Notes: generated from the letters alone by a model not told the origin. DNA of 64,000 nt from an uncultured Roseovarius sp. (GCF_947259555.1 NZ_CAMYMD010000025.1:81169-145168), one strand, 5' to 3'; counted from the first letter of the stretch, positions 29,009 to 37,862 are shown. Numbers and translations: made by a program.

Positions 29009-29838
29009 GTCACGAAAAAATACCCCTCGCTGGTGTGATAGGTTCTCCCATTGCACACTCGAAGTCCCCGCAACTTCACCGTCATTGGCTCAAAACTCTC
29101 GGTATTCCAGGGTATTACATCCCAATGGATGTGGCTTCTGATGATTTAGGAAATGTTTTGCAGACTTTGCCCAAGATGGGCTTCGTCGGCGTGAATATCA
29201 CCGTCCCCCATAAGGAGCGCGCGCTTGAGCTAGCCGATCTCGTCACCGATAGAGCGACATTGATCGGGGCTGCCAACACGCTCATATTTCGTAAGGATGG
29301 CAAGATTCACGCCGATAACACTGATGGATACGGATTCATTCAGAACCTTCATCAGAATGCACCAGATTGGGCCCCCAAAAGCGGACCAGCAGCCGTACTT
29401 GGGGCTGGCGGAGCTGCGCGCGCCGTTCTTGCCTCATTGCTGGATGCGGGTGTGCCTGAGATCATGATTGCCAACCGTACCCGTGTACGCGCGGAGGCAC
29501 TCCAATCCGAATTCGGAACGCGTCTCACCGTTGTCGATTGGGTACAGGCAGGCAACATGCTCGAAGAGGCCACGACAGTCGTGAACACGACATCGCTTGG
29601 AATGATAGGGCAGCCACCGCTTCGTATACCACTCGACGGCCTTCAAAAAGGAACTGTGGTCAATGATCTGGTCTACGCTCCTCTTAAGACGTCACTCTTG
29701 CTAGAGGCAGAGCGGGCCGGGTGCATCGCGGTGGATGGGCTTGGAATGCTTCTTCATCAGGCTGTGCCCGCGTTTGAGCGATGGTTCGGTACAAGACCGA
29801 GCGTCGATAGTGCGACCCGGGCAGCGGCGCTCAGATGA
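29005..29838 (+). CDS. aroE: Shikimate dehydrogenase
   Basis: NADPH-dependent reduction of 3-dehydroshikimate in aromatic amino acid synthesis. The substrate loop GSPIAHSKSPQLHRHWL, catalytic Lys in NITVPHKERAL, catalytic Asp region ANTLIF and NTDGYGF, and Rossmann motif VLGAGGAARAVL are intact. At 277 aa it is normal. Overlaps maf and coaE by 4 bp each. Confidence 0.96.
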   Translation: MSHEKIPLAGVIGSPIAHSKSPQLHRHWLKTLGIPGYYIPMDVASDDLGNVLQTLPKMGFVGVNITVPHKERALELADLVTDRATLIGAANTLIFRKDGKIHADNTDGYGFIQNLHQNAPDWAPKSGPAAVLGAGGAARAVLASLLDAGVPEIMIANRTRVRAEALQSEFGTRLTVVDWVQAGNMLEEATTVVNTTSLGMIGQPPLRIPLDGLQKGTVVNDLVYAPLKTSLLLEAERAGCIAVDGLGMLLHQAVPAFERWFGTRPSVDSATRAAALR

Positions 29839-30437
29839 GTTTTCTTATCGGCCTAACCGGCTCGATCGGGATGGGCAAATCAACGACGGCACGGATGTTT
29901 GCAGAAGAAGGGTGTGCATTGTGGGACGCTGACGCCGCAGTACATCGGCTCTATGCTAAGGGCGGCGCGGCGGTAAAACCGGTGTCAGCCCTTTATCCTG
30001 CGGCGATTGAAAATGATGCGGTATCGCGTTTCCAGCTCAAGCAGATCATCGCGCAAGATCCAAAAGCCTTGTCTCGAATCGAAAATCTCGTCCACCCGCT
30101 TGTGGCACAAGATCGTGCGAAGTTCATCCGTGATGAGCGCGTGAAGGGTACGGATATCATCGTTCTCGATGTCCCGCTCCTCTTCGAGACGGGGACGGAC
30201 CTTGAGATGGACGCGACTGTGACAGTCAGCGTGCCCTTTGAGGTACAACGTGCCCGCGTTTTGGAGCGTGGGACGATGACGCAAGAGCAGTTGGATAATA
30301 TACTGAAAAAACAAATGTCTGACCGTGAAAAACGCGCTAGGGCAGATTATGTGATTACCACCGATTCTCTTGATCACGCGCGTGATCAGGTACAGGACGT
30401 TCTAGCGAAGATCAGAGGCAGAATGAGACATGCGTGA
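29835..30437 (+). CDS. coaE: Dephospho-CoA kinase
   Basis: Last step of coenzyme A synthesis. P-loop GLTGSIGMGKSTTARMF at the N terminus, WDADAAVHRLY, and VLDVPLLFETG are CoaE signatures. The 200 aa are typical. ATGA overlap with aroE; overlaps dnaQ by 8 bp. Confidence 0.96.
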   Translation: MSFLIGLTGSIGMGKSTTARMFAEEGCALWDADAAVHRLYAKGGAAVKPVSALYPAAIENDAVSRFQLKQIIAQDPKALSRIENLVHPLVAQDRAKFIRDERVKGTDIIVLDVPLLFETGTDLEMDATVTVSVPFEVQRARVLERGTMTQEQLDNILKKQMSDREKRARADYVITTDSLDHARDQVQDVLAKIRGRMRHA

Positions 30438-31125
30438 AATCGTTCTGGATACCGAGACCACCGGTTTTGAGCCGGAAACAGGCGACAGGATAGTCGAAAT
30501 AGGTGCTGTTGAACTATACAATCATATGCCCACCGGCGTTACGTTTCACAAGTATATCAATCCACAGCGCGCCATGCCGGATGAAGCATTCGCAGTGCAT
30601 GGTCTGGGTGATGATTTCTTGCGAGACCAGCCCTTGTTCGCAGATGTCGCGGAGGAATTTCTGGATTTCGTGCGTGATGCCAAGCTTGTCATTCATAATG
30701 CGGCGTTTGACATGAAGTTTCTAAACGCCGAATTGGGATGGCTGAAATTACCTCAATTGCCTTGGGCTCAAGCCATTGACACGCTTGCAATTGCCCGAAG
30801 CAAATTTCCGGGTTCCCCTGCTTCCCTTGATGCACTGTGCCGGCGGTTTCAAATTGATAACTCGTCCCGCACCTTGCACGGTGCGCTGCTAGACTCGGAG
30901 ATACTTGCAGAAGTCTACTTGGAATTGATCGGTGGACGCCAACCGGATTTTGCTTTGTCTTCGGCGCAATCCGACCGCAGCCGCGACCCGAGTGAAAAAA
31001 CTGCCTGGCGTCCGAGTCCCAGACCTTCACCGTTGCCGACACGTCTTACCGATGAAGACTTAGCCGCCCATCAGGTTTTTGTAGACCGGATGGGCGACGC
31101 TGCCTTGTGGCGCAAGACGCGTTAG
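30430..31125 (+). CDS. dnaQ: DNA polymerase III epsilon subunit (proofreading exonuclease)
   Basis: 3'-5' exonuclease of the replicase. DEDDh motifs: ExoI VLDTETTGFEPETGDRIVEI, ExoII VIHNAAFDMKFLN, ExoIII with the His in HGALLDSEILAEVYLEL. The C-terminal ~55 residues are Pro/Ser/Arg-rich and end in LTDEDLAAHQVFVDRMGD, likely the polymerase-binding tail. At 231 aa it is normal. Last gene of the maf operon; its stop overlaps that of convergent secB by 4 bp. Confidence 0.96.
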   Translation: MREIVLDTETTGFEPETGDRIVEIGAVELYNHMPTGVTFHKYINPQRAMPDEAFAVHGLGDDFLRDQPLFADVAEEFLDFVRDAKLVIHNAAFDMKFLNAELGWLKLPQLPWAQAIDTLAIARSKFPGSPASLDALCRRFQIDNSSRTLHGALLDSEILAEVYLELIGGRQPDFALSSAQSDRSRDPSEKTAWRPSPRPSPLPTRLTDEDLAAHQVFVDRMGDAALWRKTR

Positions 31126-31616
31126 GCGTCGGCCTTTTGCTCGGATGACTGAGCCTGCCTGCGCGCAATTTCGTTGCGATAAAGCTGGACAAAATCTATG
31201 TTTTCAAGATTGAGCGGCGGAAAACCACCATCGCGTGTGACATCACTGACGATACGGCGGATAAACGGGAAGATCATCCGCGGACATTCGATCAGAAGGA
31301 ACGGATGAAGCTGCTCATCCTGCACGCCTTCGATATGGAAAACGCCGACATATTCCATCTCCAGGACAAAAAGGACATCATCCGAATCCTTGTTCTTGGA
31401 GCTAATGTTGAGTTTGACCACCACCTCATACTGGTGTTCCGTGTTTCGCTTCTTCGCGTCGAGGTTGACCGCAACCTGCACATCTGGCTGGACATCGCCG
31501 CCGGTGCCGCGCTGAGCCAGCACATTTTCGAAGGACATGTCGCGGATGAATTGCGACAGGGTGTTCATCTTGATTTGCGGCGATTGCTGCGCCGCGCCAT
31601 TTTCCTGTTCGGCCAT
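31122..31616 (-). CDS. secB: Protein-export chaperone SecB
   Basis: Keeps preproteins unfolded and passes them to SecA. Recognisable core: FIRDMSFENVLAQ, DVQVAVNLDAKKR, YEVVVKLNISSKN and FPFIRRIVSDVTRDGGFPPLNLENIDF. The 164 aa have the usual alphaproteobacterial length. AGGAGG precedes the ATG. Monocistronic, convergent with dnaQ. Confidence 0.97.
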   Translation of the reverse strand: MAEQENGAAQQSPQIKMNTLSQFIRDMSFENVLAQRGTGGDVQPDVQVAVNLDAKKRNTEHQYEVVVKLNISSKNKDSDDVLFVLEMEYVGVFHIEGVQDEQLHPFLLIECPRMIFPFIRRIVSDVTRDGGFPPLNLENIDFVQLYRNEIARRQAQSSEQKADA

Positions 31617-31698
31617 GAAAACCTCCTGATGGGAATAAGCCGCTTTTCACTTAGCAGGATGCCACCCGCGCCTCAATGGCTTAGAGTGCTGCAGTTGA

Positions 31699-32388
31699 CT
31701 ATCGATCCAGCCCGAACGACAGGCCCATGTCCCAAAACGCCACTTCGAGACGCGTCGCGGTGCTGAAACGGTCACACAATCTTGTCCATCCTGGCGTCAT
31801 CTCCGGCGTATCTCCTAACCGGCGTGCGACCGCCCCATCAAAGAGCGCGCCCGCGTCGCGGCAGACCTGCTGATACTCGTCGCCTGCATAGGTGGTGATC
31901 CAATCGGCATAGGGGTGATCGTCGGGCACCGGCCCCAGCCGCGCGCCGATCTCGCCATAGCCCATGACGCAGGGCGCAAGTGCTGCCAGCAGGTCAAGGA
32001 AATTCCCCGCATGCCCGGCATCGAGCACATAGCGCGTATAGGCGAGGTTGGCGGGGTGTTCCTCGGCATTGTAGAGGTCGTCCTCGCTTAGCCCCGCCTC
32101 GGCGCAGGTCTTTACGTGCAAGCTGAGTTCTTGGTTGACGAGTGCGTCCACCGTGGCCGCACAGGCGCGCATCTCTTCGAGCGCATCCGTCTTGGTCACG
32201 GCGAGTGCCCAGGCGCGGGCGAAATGGATGAGGAACACGTAATCCTGCACCAAGTAGCCGAGAAACGCCTTGCGCGGCAGCGTGCCCTCGCGCAGCCCTT
32301 CGACAAAGGCGTGATGGGTGTAGTCCGTCCAGACCGTCCCCGCCGCATCGCGCAGGCGGGGAAAGGTCGCTCCATAGGTGTCGGTCAT
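31699..32388 (-). CDS. tenA: Aminopyrimidine aminohydrolase / thiaminase II TenA
   Basis: Converts aminopyrimidine breakdown products of thiamin to HMP for reuse. The catalytic cysteine is in LAALAPCVMGYGEIG, and a conserved Glu appears near the C terminus (ATRLEVAFWDMGL). At 229 aa it is complete, of the Cys-containing TenA class. It is the last gene of the thi operon and its ATG overlaps the thiY stop by 4 bp, which links salvage to pyrimidine uptake. Confidence 0.94.
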   Translation of the reverse strand: MTDTYGATFPRLRDAAGTVWTDYTHHAFVEGLREGTLPRKAFLGYLVQDYVFLIHFARAWALAVTKTDALEEMRACAATVDALVNQELSLHVKTCAEAGLSEDDLYNAEEHPANLAYTRYVLDAGHAGNFLDLLAALAPCVMGYGEIGARLGPVPDDHPYADWITTYAGDEYQQVCRDAGALFDGAVARRLGDTPEMTPGWTRLCDRFSTATRLEVAFWDMGLSFGLDR

Positions 32389-33317
32389 TCTGCGTTCAGG
32401 TCCATAGCGAGGCCCGAAACGGGCGTGTCATTCTCGATCATCCCCGCGTCCAGCAGGAATCGCTCGAACCGCTTGTAGCGGGCGTGATCGAGCGCGGCGG
32501 GACGGGTGGCAAAGCGCGGGAAGGTATCGACCCAGGCTTTCTCATTCAGCTCATCCTGCAACTCGCGCGAGGTGCCGGCGAAGATCTCCCAGCTTTCTTG
32601 CGGGTGGTTCATGATGTATTGCGTCGCGCGCTCGGCGGCGTGCAGGAAGCGGCGGATCATGTCGGCATCCATCCGGTCGGGATTGGCCACATAGATCAGC
32701 TCGTCATAGGCGGGCACTCCTTCTTCCTCGATATAGAAACAGCGGCCCGGCACGCCTTCGATCTCCATCTGATTGAGCTCGAAATTGCGATAGGCCCCAA
32801 TCACCGCATCCACTTGCCCCGACATCAGCGAAGGCGAGAGCGACCAGTTGACGCTGACCAGTTCGATATCGTCGAGGCTATGGCCATGTTGCGCGAGAAT
32901 AGTCGAGAGCAGCACCTCCTCGACGCCCGCCACGGAAAAGCCAACCTTGCGGCCCTTGAGGTCAGCGGTGGATTTTACGGGGCCGTCCTCCAACACCAGA
33001 AGGCAATTGAGCGGGGTGGCGACCAGCGTGCCCACCCGGCGCAGCGGCAGCCCGTTCTCGATCTGCATGTGCAGTTGCGGCTGATAGGAAATCGCCAGAT
33101 CGGCCTGACCGGCGGCGACCATCTTGGGCGGGTCGGAGGGATCGGCGGGGGCGATCACCTCGACCTCCAGCCCGGCCTCTTCGAAATAGCCTAGCTCTTC
33201 GGCCAGGATGATTGGCCCGTGATCGGGGTTCACGAACCAGTCGAGGATCAGGGTCATCTTGTCTTGGGCCATGGCCGGGGCGGCCAGAAAGGCGAGGATC
33301 AGGGTCAGGTATCTCAT
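32385..33317 (-). CDS. thiY: ABC transporter substrate-binding protein for a thiamin pyrimidine precursor (ThiY-like)
   Basis: Periplasmic NMT1/THI5-like protein, probably binding formylaminopyrimidine or HMP. Signal peptide MRYLTLILAFLAAPAMA ending AMAQD. The mature part opens with LILDWFVNPDHGPIILAEELGYF and continues ADLAISYQPQLHMQIENGLP, typical of ThiY. The track start is 29 codons too early; ATG 33317 follows AGGAGACAG (310 aa). 4-bp overlaps with thiF upstream and tenA downstream. The partner permease (ThiX) and ATPase (ThiZ) are not in the window, which is unusual. Confidence 0.88.
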   Translation of the reverse strand: MRYLTLILAFLAAPAMAQDKMTLILDWFVNPDHGPIILAEELGYFEEAGLEVEVIAPADPSDPPKMVAAGQADLAISYQPQLHMQIENGLPLRRVGTLVATPLNCLLVLEDGPVKSTADLKGRKVGFSVAGVEEVLLSTILAQHGHSLDDIELVSVNWSLSPSLMSGQVDAVIGAYRNFELNQMEIEGVPGRCFYIEEEGVPAYDELIYVANPDRMDADMIRRFLHAAERATQYIMNHPQESWEIFAGTSRELQDELNEKAWVDTFPRFATRPAALDHARYKRFERFLLDAGMIENDTPVSGLAMDLNAE

Positions 33318-34297
33318 GGGTCTGTCTCCTGTTGAACATCGCCGAGGGCGATCAATGCAATCTCTCCGTCCCAATGGCCGCGCAGTCGCGTCGCGGCCTG
33401 CCACGATCGCAGGCCGGACCGGCAGGCCAGCACGGCGCGTACGCCTTGGGGGGTCGTGTCGGGGTGGTCGAATTCGGTGACCGTGCGCCGGGTGGCGTTT
33501 GGCAGGGCCGGGCCGGGTTCATCCTCTGCCCGCAGATCGACGAGCCAATCGGCCTTGGTGATTTGCGCAGGCGCGAGGAAGCCGAAACCGTCCTCCGGCT
33601 CGGGAGCGCCGTCGAAACGGAAGCCGCCGAAGCGGTGACCAATGGCCTCGAAACTGACGAGTTGACCGAGAGGTTGGGGCTCCATTCGCGCCAAAACCTC
33701 CATCGCCATTTGCGCCTGAAGACTACCCAGAACCCCCACGCAAGGCCCCAGCACGCCATCTGTATCGCAACTGCCCAACCGATCCGGCAGGTCGGGGAAT
33801 ACTGCGCGCAGGGACGGTGCGCCACCGCAGAACCCGCCGCAATATCCGGAGGTGCCCACGATCGACGCGCTGATGAATGGCTTACCCTGCTCAAGGCAGG
33901 TATCGGACAGCACATAGCTCGCTGCGAAACTGTCGGCGCAATCCAGAACCAGATCAGCAGCGACCACGTGATCCGATGCATTCAACGGATCAAGCGGCTC
34001 TGACACGGCGGAAACCTCACAGTCGGGGTTGAGCGTGGCCATATGCTCGGCGGCAACCTGCGCCTTGGGCAGGCCGACATCCTCCATGCGAAACAGCGTT
34101 TGACGGTGCAGGTTGCTCAGGGACACCCGGTCGCCATCCATCAGCGTGATCCGCCCCACGCCCGCGCCCACAAGGTACGGCAGCACGGGCGCGGCAAGCC
34201 CGCCAGCGCCAACAACCAGCACATGCGCCGCGCCGAGCCGGGCCTGCCCCCCTGCCCCGAACTCGGGCAGGGCGATCTGGCGGGCGTAGCGGGTCAT
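33314..34297 (-). CDS. thiF: ThiS-adenylating enzyme ThiF (HesA/MoeB family) with C-terminal rhodanese domain
   Basis: Activates the C-terminal glycine of ThiS as acyl-adenylate for thiocarboxylation. N-terminal MTRYARQIALPEFGAGGQ, nucleotide site VLVVGAGGLAAPVLPYLVGA, RQTLFRMEDVGLPKA, and the catalytic Cys region ISASIVGTSGYCGGFCGG. The last ~90 residues form a rhodanese-like domain with an active-site-like CRSGLRSW loop, so the protein may also supply sulfur. Start ATG 34297 overlaps the thiE stop by 4 bp; the track start is six codons further upstream. 327 aa. Confidence 0.9.
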   Translation of the reverse strand: MTRYARQIALPEFGAGGQARLGAAHVLVVGAGGLAAPVLPYLVGAGVGRITLMDGDRVSLSNLHRQTLFRMEDVGLPKAQVAAEHMATLNPDCEVSAVSEPLDPLNASDHVVAADLVLDCADSFAASYVLSDTCLEQGKPFISASIVGTSGYCGGFCGGAPSLRAVFPDLPDRLGSCDTDGVLGPCVGVLGSLQAQMAMEVLARMEPQPLGQLVSFEAIGHRFGGFRFDGAPEPEDGFGFLAPAQITKADWLVDLRAEDEPGPALPNATRRTVTEFDHPDTTPQGVRAVLACRSGLRSWQAATRLRGHWDGEIALIALGDVQQETDP

Positions 34298-34890
34298 GTT
34301 GTGGCCTCGATCCATTGCCGCACCCGCGCCTCCGGATCGGCGTTCAGCGTGATATCCGTCACCGCCGAGACCACATCTGCCCCTGCCTCAAAGGCGCCCT
34401 GCGCACGCTCCACCGACATGCCGCCAATGGCAACGAGTGGTATATCACCAATCAGGCGCTTCCACTCCGTCACCTTCTCCAGCCCCTGTTCGTCCCATTT
34501 CATTTTCTTGAGAATGGTGGGGTAGACCGGGCCGAGGGCCACATAGTCGGGATCGTGTGACAGCGCGCGGTCCAGTTCGGCATGGTCATGGGTGCTGAGG
34601 CCCAGCTTGATCCCGGCGCGGCGAATGGCGGCGATGTCAGCGGTGTCGAGATCCTCTTGCCCGAGATGCACCCAGTCGCACCCCTCATCAATCGCCACCT
34701 GCCAGTGATCATTGACCACAAGGATCGCACCAGCCTCCCGACACAGCCTCTGCGCCTGCGCCATCTGCTGTTCAAGCGCATCGCCGGTCAACTCCTTGAC
34801 CCTGAGTTGCACCAGCCCGACGCCAAGCGGCAAAAGGCGGCGCAGCCATGCGACGTCATCGAATATCGGGTAGAAACGCGGCAAGGCCAT
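34294..34890 (-). CDS. thiE: Thiamin phosphate synthase
   Basis: Couples HMP-PP and thiazole phosphate to thiamin phosphate. TIM barrel with LVVNDHWQVAIDEGCDWVHLGQEDL, STHDHAELDRAL, YVALGPVYPT and the phosphate loop VAIGGMSVERA. At 198 aa it is on the short side but complete. The start ATG overlaps the thiG stop by one base. Confidence 0.94.
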   Translation of the reverse strand: MALPRFYPIFDDVAWLRRLLPLGVGLVQLRVKELTGDALEQQMAQAQRLCREAGAILVVNDHWQVAIDEGCDWVHLGQEDLDTADIAAIRRAGIKLGLSTHDHAELDRALSHDPDYVALGPVYPTILKKMKWDEQGLEKVTEWKRLIGDIPLVAIGGMSVERAQGAFEAGADVVSAVTDITLNADPEARVRQWIEATT

Positions 34891-35660
34891 CAGGTAAACG
34901 CCCTCCCAAGCACTGGTGTCGAAGGCGCGGCCATGTCGCGCGGCTCCATTGGGTCAGCCTTGAACCCCAGACGACCGGCTTCCAGCGCGCGAGCGAATCC
35001 CTCGGCCATCGCCGCCGGATCGCCCGCCTTGGCAACGGCGGTGTTGAGCAGCACGGCGTCGTAGCCAAGTTCCATCGCATGTGCGGCCTGTGAAGGCAGG
35101 CCCAGCCCGGCGTCGATCACAAGCGGAAGGTCGGGGAAATGCGCGCGCAAGCTGCGCAGCCCGTAGATATTGTTGAGCCCCAACCCCGTACCGATGGGCG
35201 CGCCCCAGGGCATAAGCACCCGGCACCCGGCTTCGACCAGCCGCTCGCAGAGCACCAGATCCTCGGTGCAATAGGGAAACACCTGAAAGCCGTCATCGGT
35301 CAGGATGCGCGCCGCTTCGACAAGGCCGAACGGGTCGGGCTGTAACGTGTCGGCGTGGCCGATCACCTCCAGCTTGATCCAGCTGGTGTCAAAGAGTTCC
35401 CGCGCCATCTGCGCTGTGGTCACCGCCTCGCGCACCGAATGGCACCCGGCGGTGTTGGGCAGGACATGTACGCCCAGATCGCCGATCATGTCCCAAAATG
35501 CCTGTCCCGCGCGTTCATCCCCCGCCTCGCGGCGCACCGACACGGTGGCGATGTCCGCGCCGGAGCGTTTGAATGCCTCGGCGAGGATCGCGGGCGAGGG
35601 GTATTGCGCAGTGCCTAGCATAAGCCGCGATTTGATCTCGGTGTCGTAGTAGATCGGCAT
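34890..35660 (-). CDS. thiG: Thiazole synthase ThiG
   Basis: Forms the thiazole phosphate ring from DXP, dehydroglycine and ThiS thiocarboxylate. The Schiff-base lysine is in [19 protein letters not shown]; other motifs are [40 protein letters not shown] and [19 protein letters not shown]. 256 aa, normal. One base separates it from thiS upstream. Confidence 0.96.
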   Translation of the reverse strand: MPIYYDTEIKSRLMLGTAQYPSPAILAEAFKRSGADIATVSVRREAGDERAGQAFWDMIGDLGVHVLPNTAGCHSVREAVTTAQMARELFDTSWIKLEVIGHADTLQPDPFGLVEAARILTDDGFQVFPYCTEDLVLCERLVEAGCRVLMPWGAPIGTGLGLNNIYGLRSLRAHFPDLPLVIDAGLGLPSQAAHAMELGYDAVLLNTAVAKAGDPAAMAEGFARALEAGRLGFKADPMEPRDMAAPSTPVLGRAFT

Positions 35661-35661
35661 G

Positions 35662-35859
35662 TCAGCCCCCTTGCCGTGGGGCCACGATCTCTACACGATC
35701 CCCACTACTCAGTCTCTGTTCTGGCCTGAGGGCGGCTGGAATGAAATTCTCATTCAGCGCCGTTGCAACCTTGGCCTCGCCGTAACCCTGCTCGATCAAT
35801 AGCGCGTCGAGTGTCATGGCGGCGGTTTCCTCTGCGGTTCCGTTAACCGTGATCTTCAT
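35662..35859 (-). CDS. thiS: Sulfur carrier protein ThiS
   Basis: A 65-aa ubiquitin-fold protein that carries sulfur as a thiocarboxylate on its C-terminal GG ([12 protein letters not shown]). The track ORF is extended 34 residues upstream within thiO; the true start is [11 protein letters not shown], overlapping the thiO end by 17 bp. Works with ThiF and ThiG on either side. Confidence 0.95.
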   Translation of the reverse strand: MKITVNGTAEETAAMTLDALLIEQGYGEAKVATALNENFIPAALRPEQRLSSGDRVEIVAPRQGG

Positions 35860-36829
35860 GATAAAACTCCGGTGCTTCGTTCTCGCGCGTTGCCACCCCG
35901 GCGGCCATGCGCGCGACGGCGGGTGATAACAGAAATCCGTGGCGAAATAGGCCGTTGACATGGATCGTCTCGCCCTTGCGAGTGACGCGCGGCAAGTTGT
36001 CGGGGAAGGCCGGGCGCGCGTCGGCTCCGATCTCCATCACCTCGGCCTCGCCAAAGGCCGGGTGCAGGGCATAGGCGGCAGAGAGCAGTTCCATCACCGA
36101 CCGCGCCGAGGCGCGCCCCTTCTCCTCGCTCTCGATCTGTGTGGCCCCCAACATGAAAACGCCATCGCCGCGCGGCACGATGTAGAGCGGGAAACGGGGG
36201 TGCAGAAGGCGAATGGGACGGGACAGGGTCACATCCGCCGAGCGCAGCACGACCATCTCGCCCTTGACGCCGCGCAGGTCGGGCAGACTGTCCTGTGCGG
36301 CAAGCCCGCGACAGTCGATCACAGGGCCGGTGGGAGCAGCGTCGCTTTGCTCGAACCGCGCACCCGCGTCCTCCAGGCGCTTGCGCAGATGCAAGAGCGC
36401 CGCGCGCGGGTCAATATGCGCCTCGTCGGCGAAGTAGAGCGCGCGGTCGTGGCGGTCAGCCAGATGCGGCTCTAACACGGTCAGATCGGCACCTGTAACC
36501 AGGCGATGCCCCGTGGTGCGCCGGGCGAATTGGTCGAGTTCGCGGCGGTCGCGTTCCAGCGTTACCATCAGCGAGCCGCGCCGGATCACCTCGACGCCCT
36601 GCGCCTGCCACCAATCGGCGGCCTCTTGCCCTAATCGCATGACGGGTTCCTCGGCGGTGAAGCCCTCGCAGAAGGGTGCGAGCATGCCACCCGCCCACCA
36701 CGAACAGCCATGCGCGCCGGGCGAAGGCGCGGGATCGCGCAGGGTGACAGCAACGCCTCGGCTGATGAGTTCGGTGGCGACGCACAGCCCCACGATGCCA
36801 GCGCCGCGGATGGTGACAGCTTCGGTCAT
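35843..36829 (-). CDS. thiO: Glycine oxidase ThiO
   Basis: FAD enzyme oxidising glycine to iminoacetate for the thiazole ring. Dinucleotide motif IRGAGIVGLCVATELISRG, CSWWAGGMLAPFCEG, and the C-terminal VNGLFRHGFLLSPAVARMAAG typical of ThiO. It replaces ThiH of enterobacteria, implying aerobic thiazole synthesis. Start ATG 36829, overlapping the thiD stop by 4 bp, rather than the upstream TTG of the track. 328 aa. Confidence 0.93.
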   Translation of the reverse strand: MTEAVTIRGAGIVGLCVATELISRGVAVTLRDPAPSPGAHGCSWWAGGMLAPFCEGFTAEEPVMRLGQEAADWWQAQGVEVIRRGSLMVTLERDRRELDQFARRTTGHRLVTGADLTVLEPHLADRHDRALYFADEAHIDPRAALLHLRKRLEDAGARFEQSDAAPTGPVIDCRGLAAQDSLPDLRGVKGEMVVLRSADVTLSRPIRLLHPRFPLYIVPRGDGVFMLGATQIESEEKGRASARSVMELLSAAYALHPAFGEAEVMEIGADARPAFPDNLPRVTRKGETIHVNGLFRHGFLLSPAVARMAAGVATRENEAPEFYHEDHG

Positions 36830-37620
36830 CTCCAAACCTCGTGAAAATGATGCACCGGCCCGTGCCCGTGCCCGATCTGCAGCCCGTCAGCGGCCAGTAT
36901 CGCGCGGTGCAGCCAGTCATGGGCGGTTTCGACAGCCTCGGGCAGGGTCAGTCCCTTTGCCAGCCCCGCCGCGATGGCCGAGGACAGCGTGCACCCGGTG
37001 CCATGCGTGTTGCGTGTGGCGATGCGGGGGGCGTCGAGGCGCATAACCTCATCGGAGATAAGCCAGTCGGTGCAGGTCTCGCCCTGTGCGTGCCCGCCCT
37101 TCATCAGCACAGCCTTGGCCCCCATCTCGCGCAGCCGCGCGCCTTGATTCTGCATCTCGGTGTCGGTTTCTGCCTCGGCACAGCCCAACAAAGCCGCCGC
37201 TTCGGGCAGGTTTGGCGTCAGAAGGTCGGCGCGCGGCAGAAGACGCGCGATCAGCGCCGCGCGCGCGGCATCCGGAAGAAGCCGGGCACCGGACTTTGCC
37301 ACCATTACCGGATCGAGCACCACGGGGCCGTGATACCCTTCCAGCGCCTGCGTCACCGTCGCGATCAACTCGGCATCGCCCAGCATGCCGATCTTGATGC
37401 AATCGACTCTGATATCGCCCAAAACGTCCGCAATCTGCGCCGCGACGGTCGGGTTGGGGATAGGGTGCACATCGGTCACGACACAGGTGTTTTGCGCGGT
37501 CACGGCGGTGATCACGCTGGTGCCATAAACGCCCAATGCCGAAAAGGTCTTGAGATCGGCCTGAATTCCAGCGCCGCCACCGCTGTCGGAGCCTGCGATT
37601 GTCAAAGCTGTGGCAGCCAT
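36826..37620 (-). CDS. thiD: HMP/HMP-P kinase ThiD
   Basis: Phosphorylates hydroxymethylpyrimidine twice to HMP-PP. ALTIAGSDSGGGAGIQADLKTF at the N terminus and NTHGTGCTLSSAIAAGLAKG near the C terminus are diagnostic. First gene after the TPP riboswitch. The track start is 17 codons upstream inside the expression platform; ATG 37620 after AGAGGAACGGCA gives the standard 264 aa. Upstream in-frame ATGs at 37671 and 37662 exist but would translate the hairpin region and lack family support. Confidence 0.95.
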   Translation of the reverse strand: MAATALTIAGSDSGGGAGIQADLKTFSALGVYGTSVITAVTAQNTCVVTDVHPIPNPTVAAQIADVLGDIRVDCIKIGMLGDAELIATVTQALEGYHGPVVLDPVMVAKSGARLLPDAARAALIARLLPRADLLTPNLPEAAALLGCAEAETDTEMQNQGARLREMGAKAVLMKGGHAQGETCTDWLISDEVMRLDAPRIATRNTHGTGCTLSSAIAAGLAKGLTLPEAVETAHDWLHRAILAADGLQIGHGHGPVHHFHEVWR

Positions 37621-37674
37621 TGCCGTTCCTCTTATTTTTCGGGGAACGGACAGGCGGCGCATGGTGCGCATCGG
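37621..37674 (-). promoter_or_regulatory. Expression platform of the thiD TPP riboswitch (translation control)
   Basis: The sequence GTCCGTTCCC (37651-37642) can pair over 10 bp with GGGAACGGAC at the end of the aptamer, or its CCGTTCC part over 7 bp with GGAACGG at the thiD ribosome site. The alternatives exclude each other. No T-run follows, so transcription termination is unlikely and ribosome-site sequestration is the simplest reading. Confidence 0.7.
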
Positions 37675-37760
37675 TCCGTTCCCTACGCCGGTTTTAACCG
37701 GATCAGGTTCGATGGGTTGACGCTAAGCCTCTCAGCCCGATAGACGGGCACCCCAACGGA
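37675..37760 (-). promoter_or_regulatory. TPP riboswitch (THI element)
   Basis: Minus-strand read shows the conserved THI-box blocks in order: TTGGGGTGCC, GGCTGAGAGG, ACCCATCGAACCTGATCCGG and CCGGCGTAGGGAA. P1 is closed by TCCGTT (37760-37755) with AACGGA (37680-37675). It controls the whole thiD-tenA operon. A possible promoter upstream (TTGCGA, 16 nt, TTACCA at 37798-37771) is weak. Confidence 0.96.
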
Positions 37761-37862
37761 TTCAGCAAATTGGTAACAGTCGTGTGGGTACATCGCAAGA
37801 CCGAAGTCGTATCCTTGGCTTCAGCTGTTTTGGTCGGAACTCAGACTTGCAAGCGACCGCAG

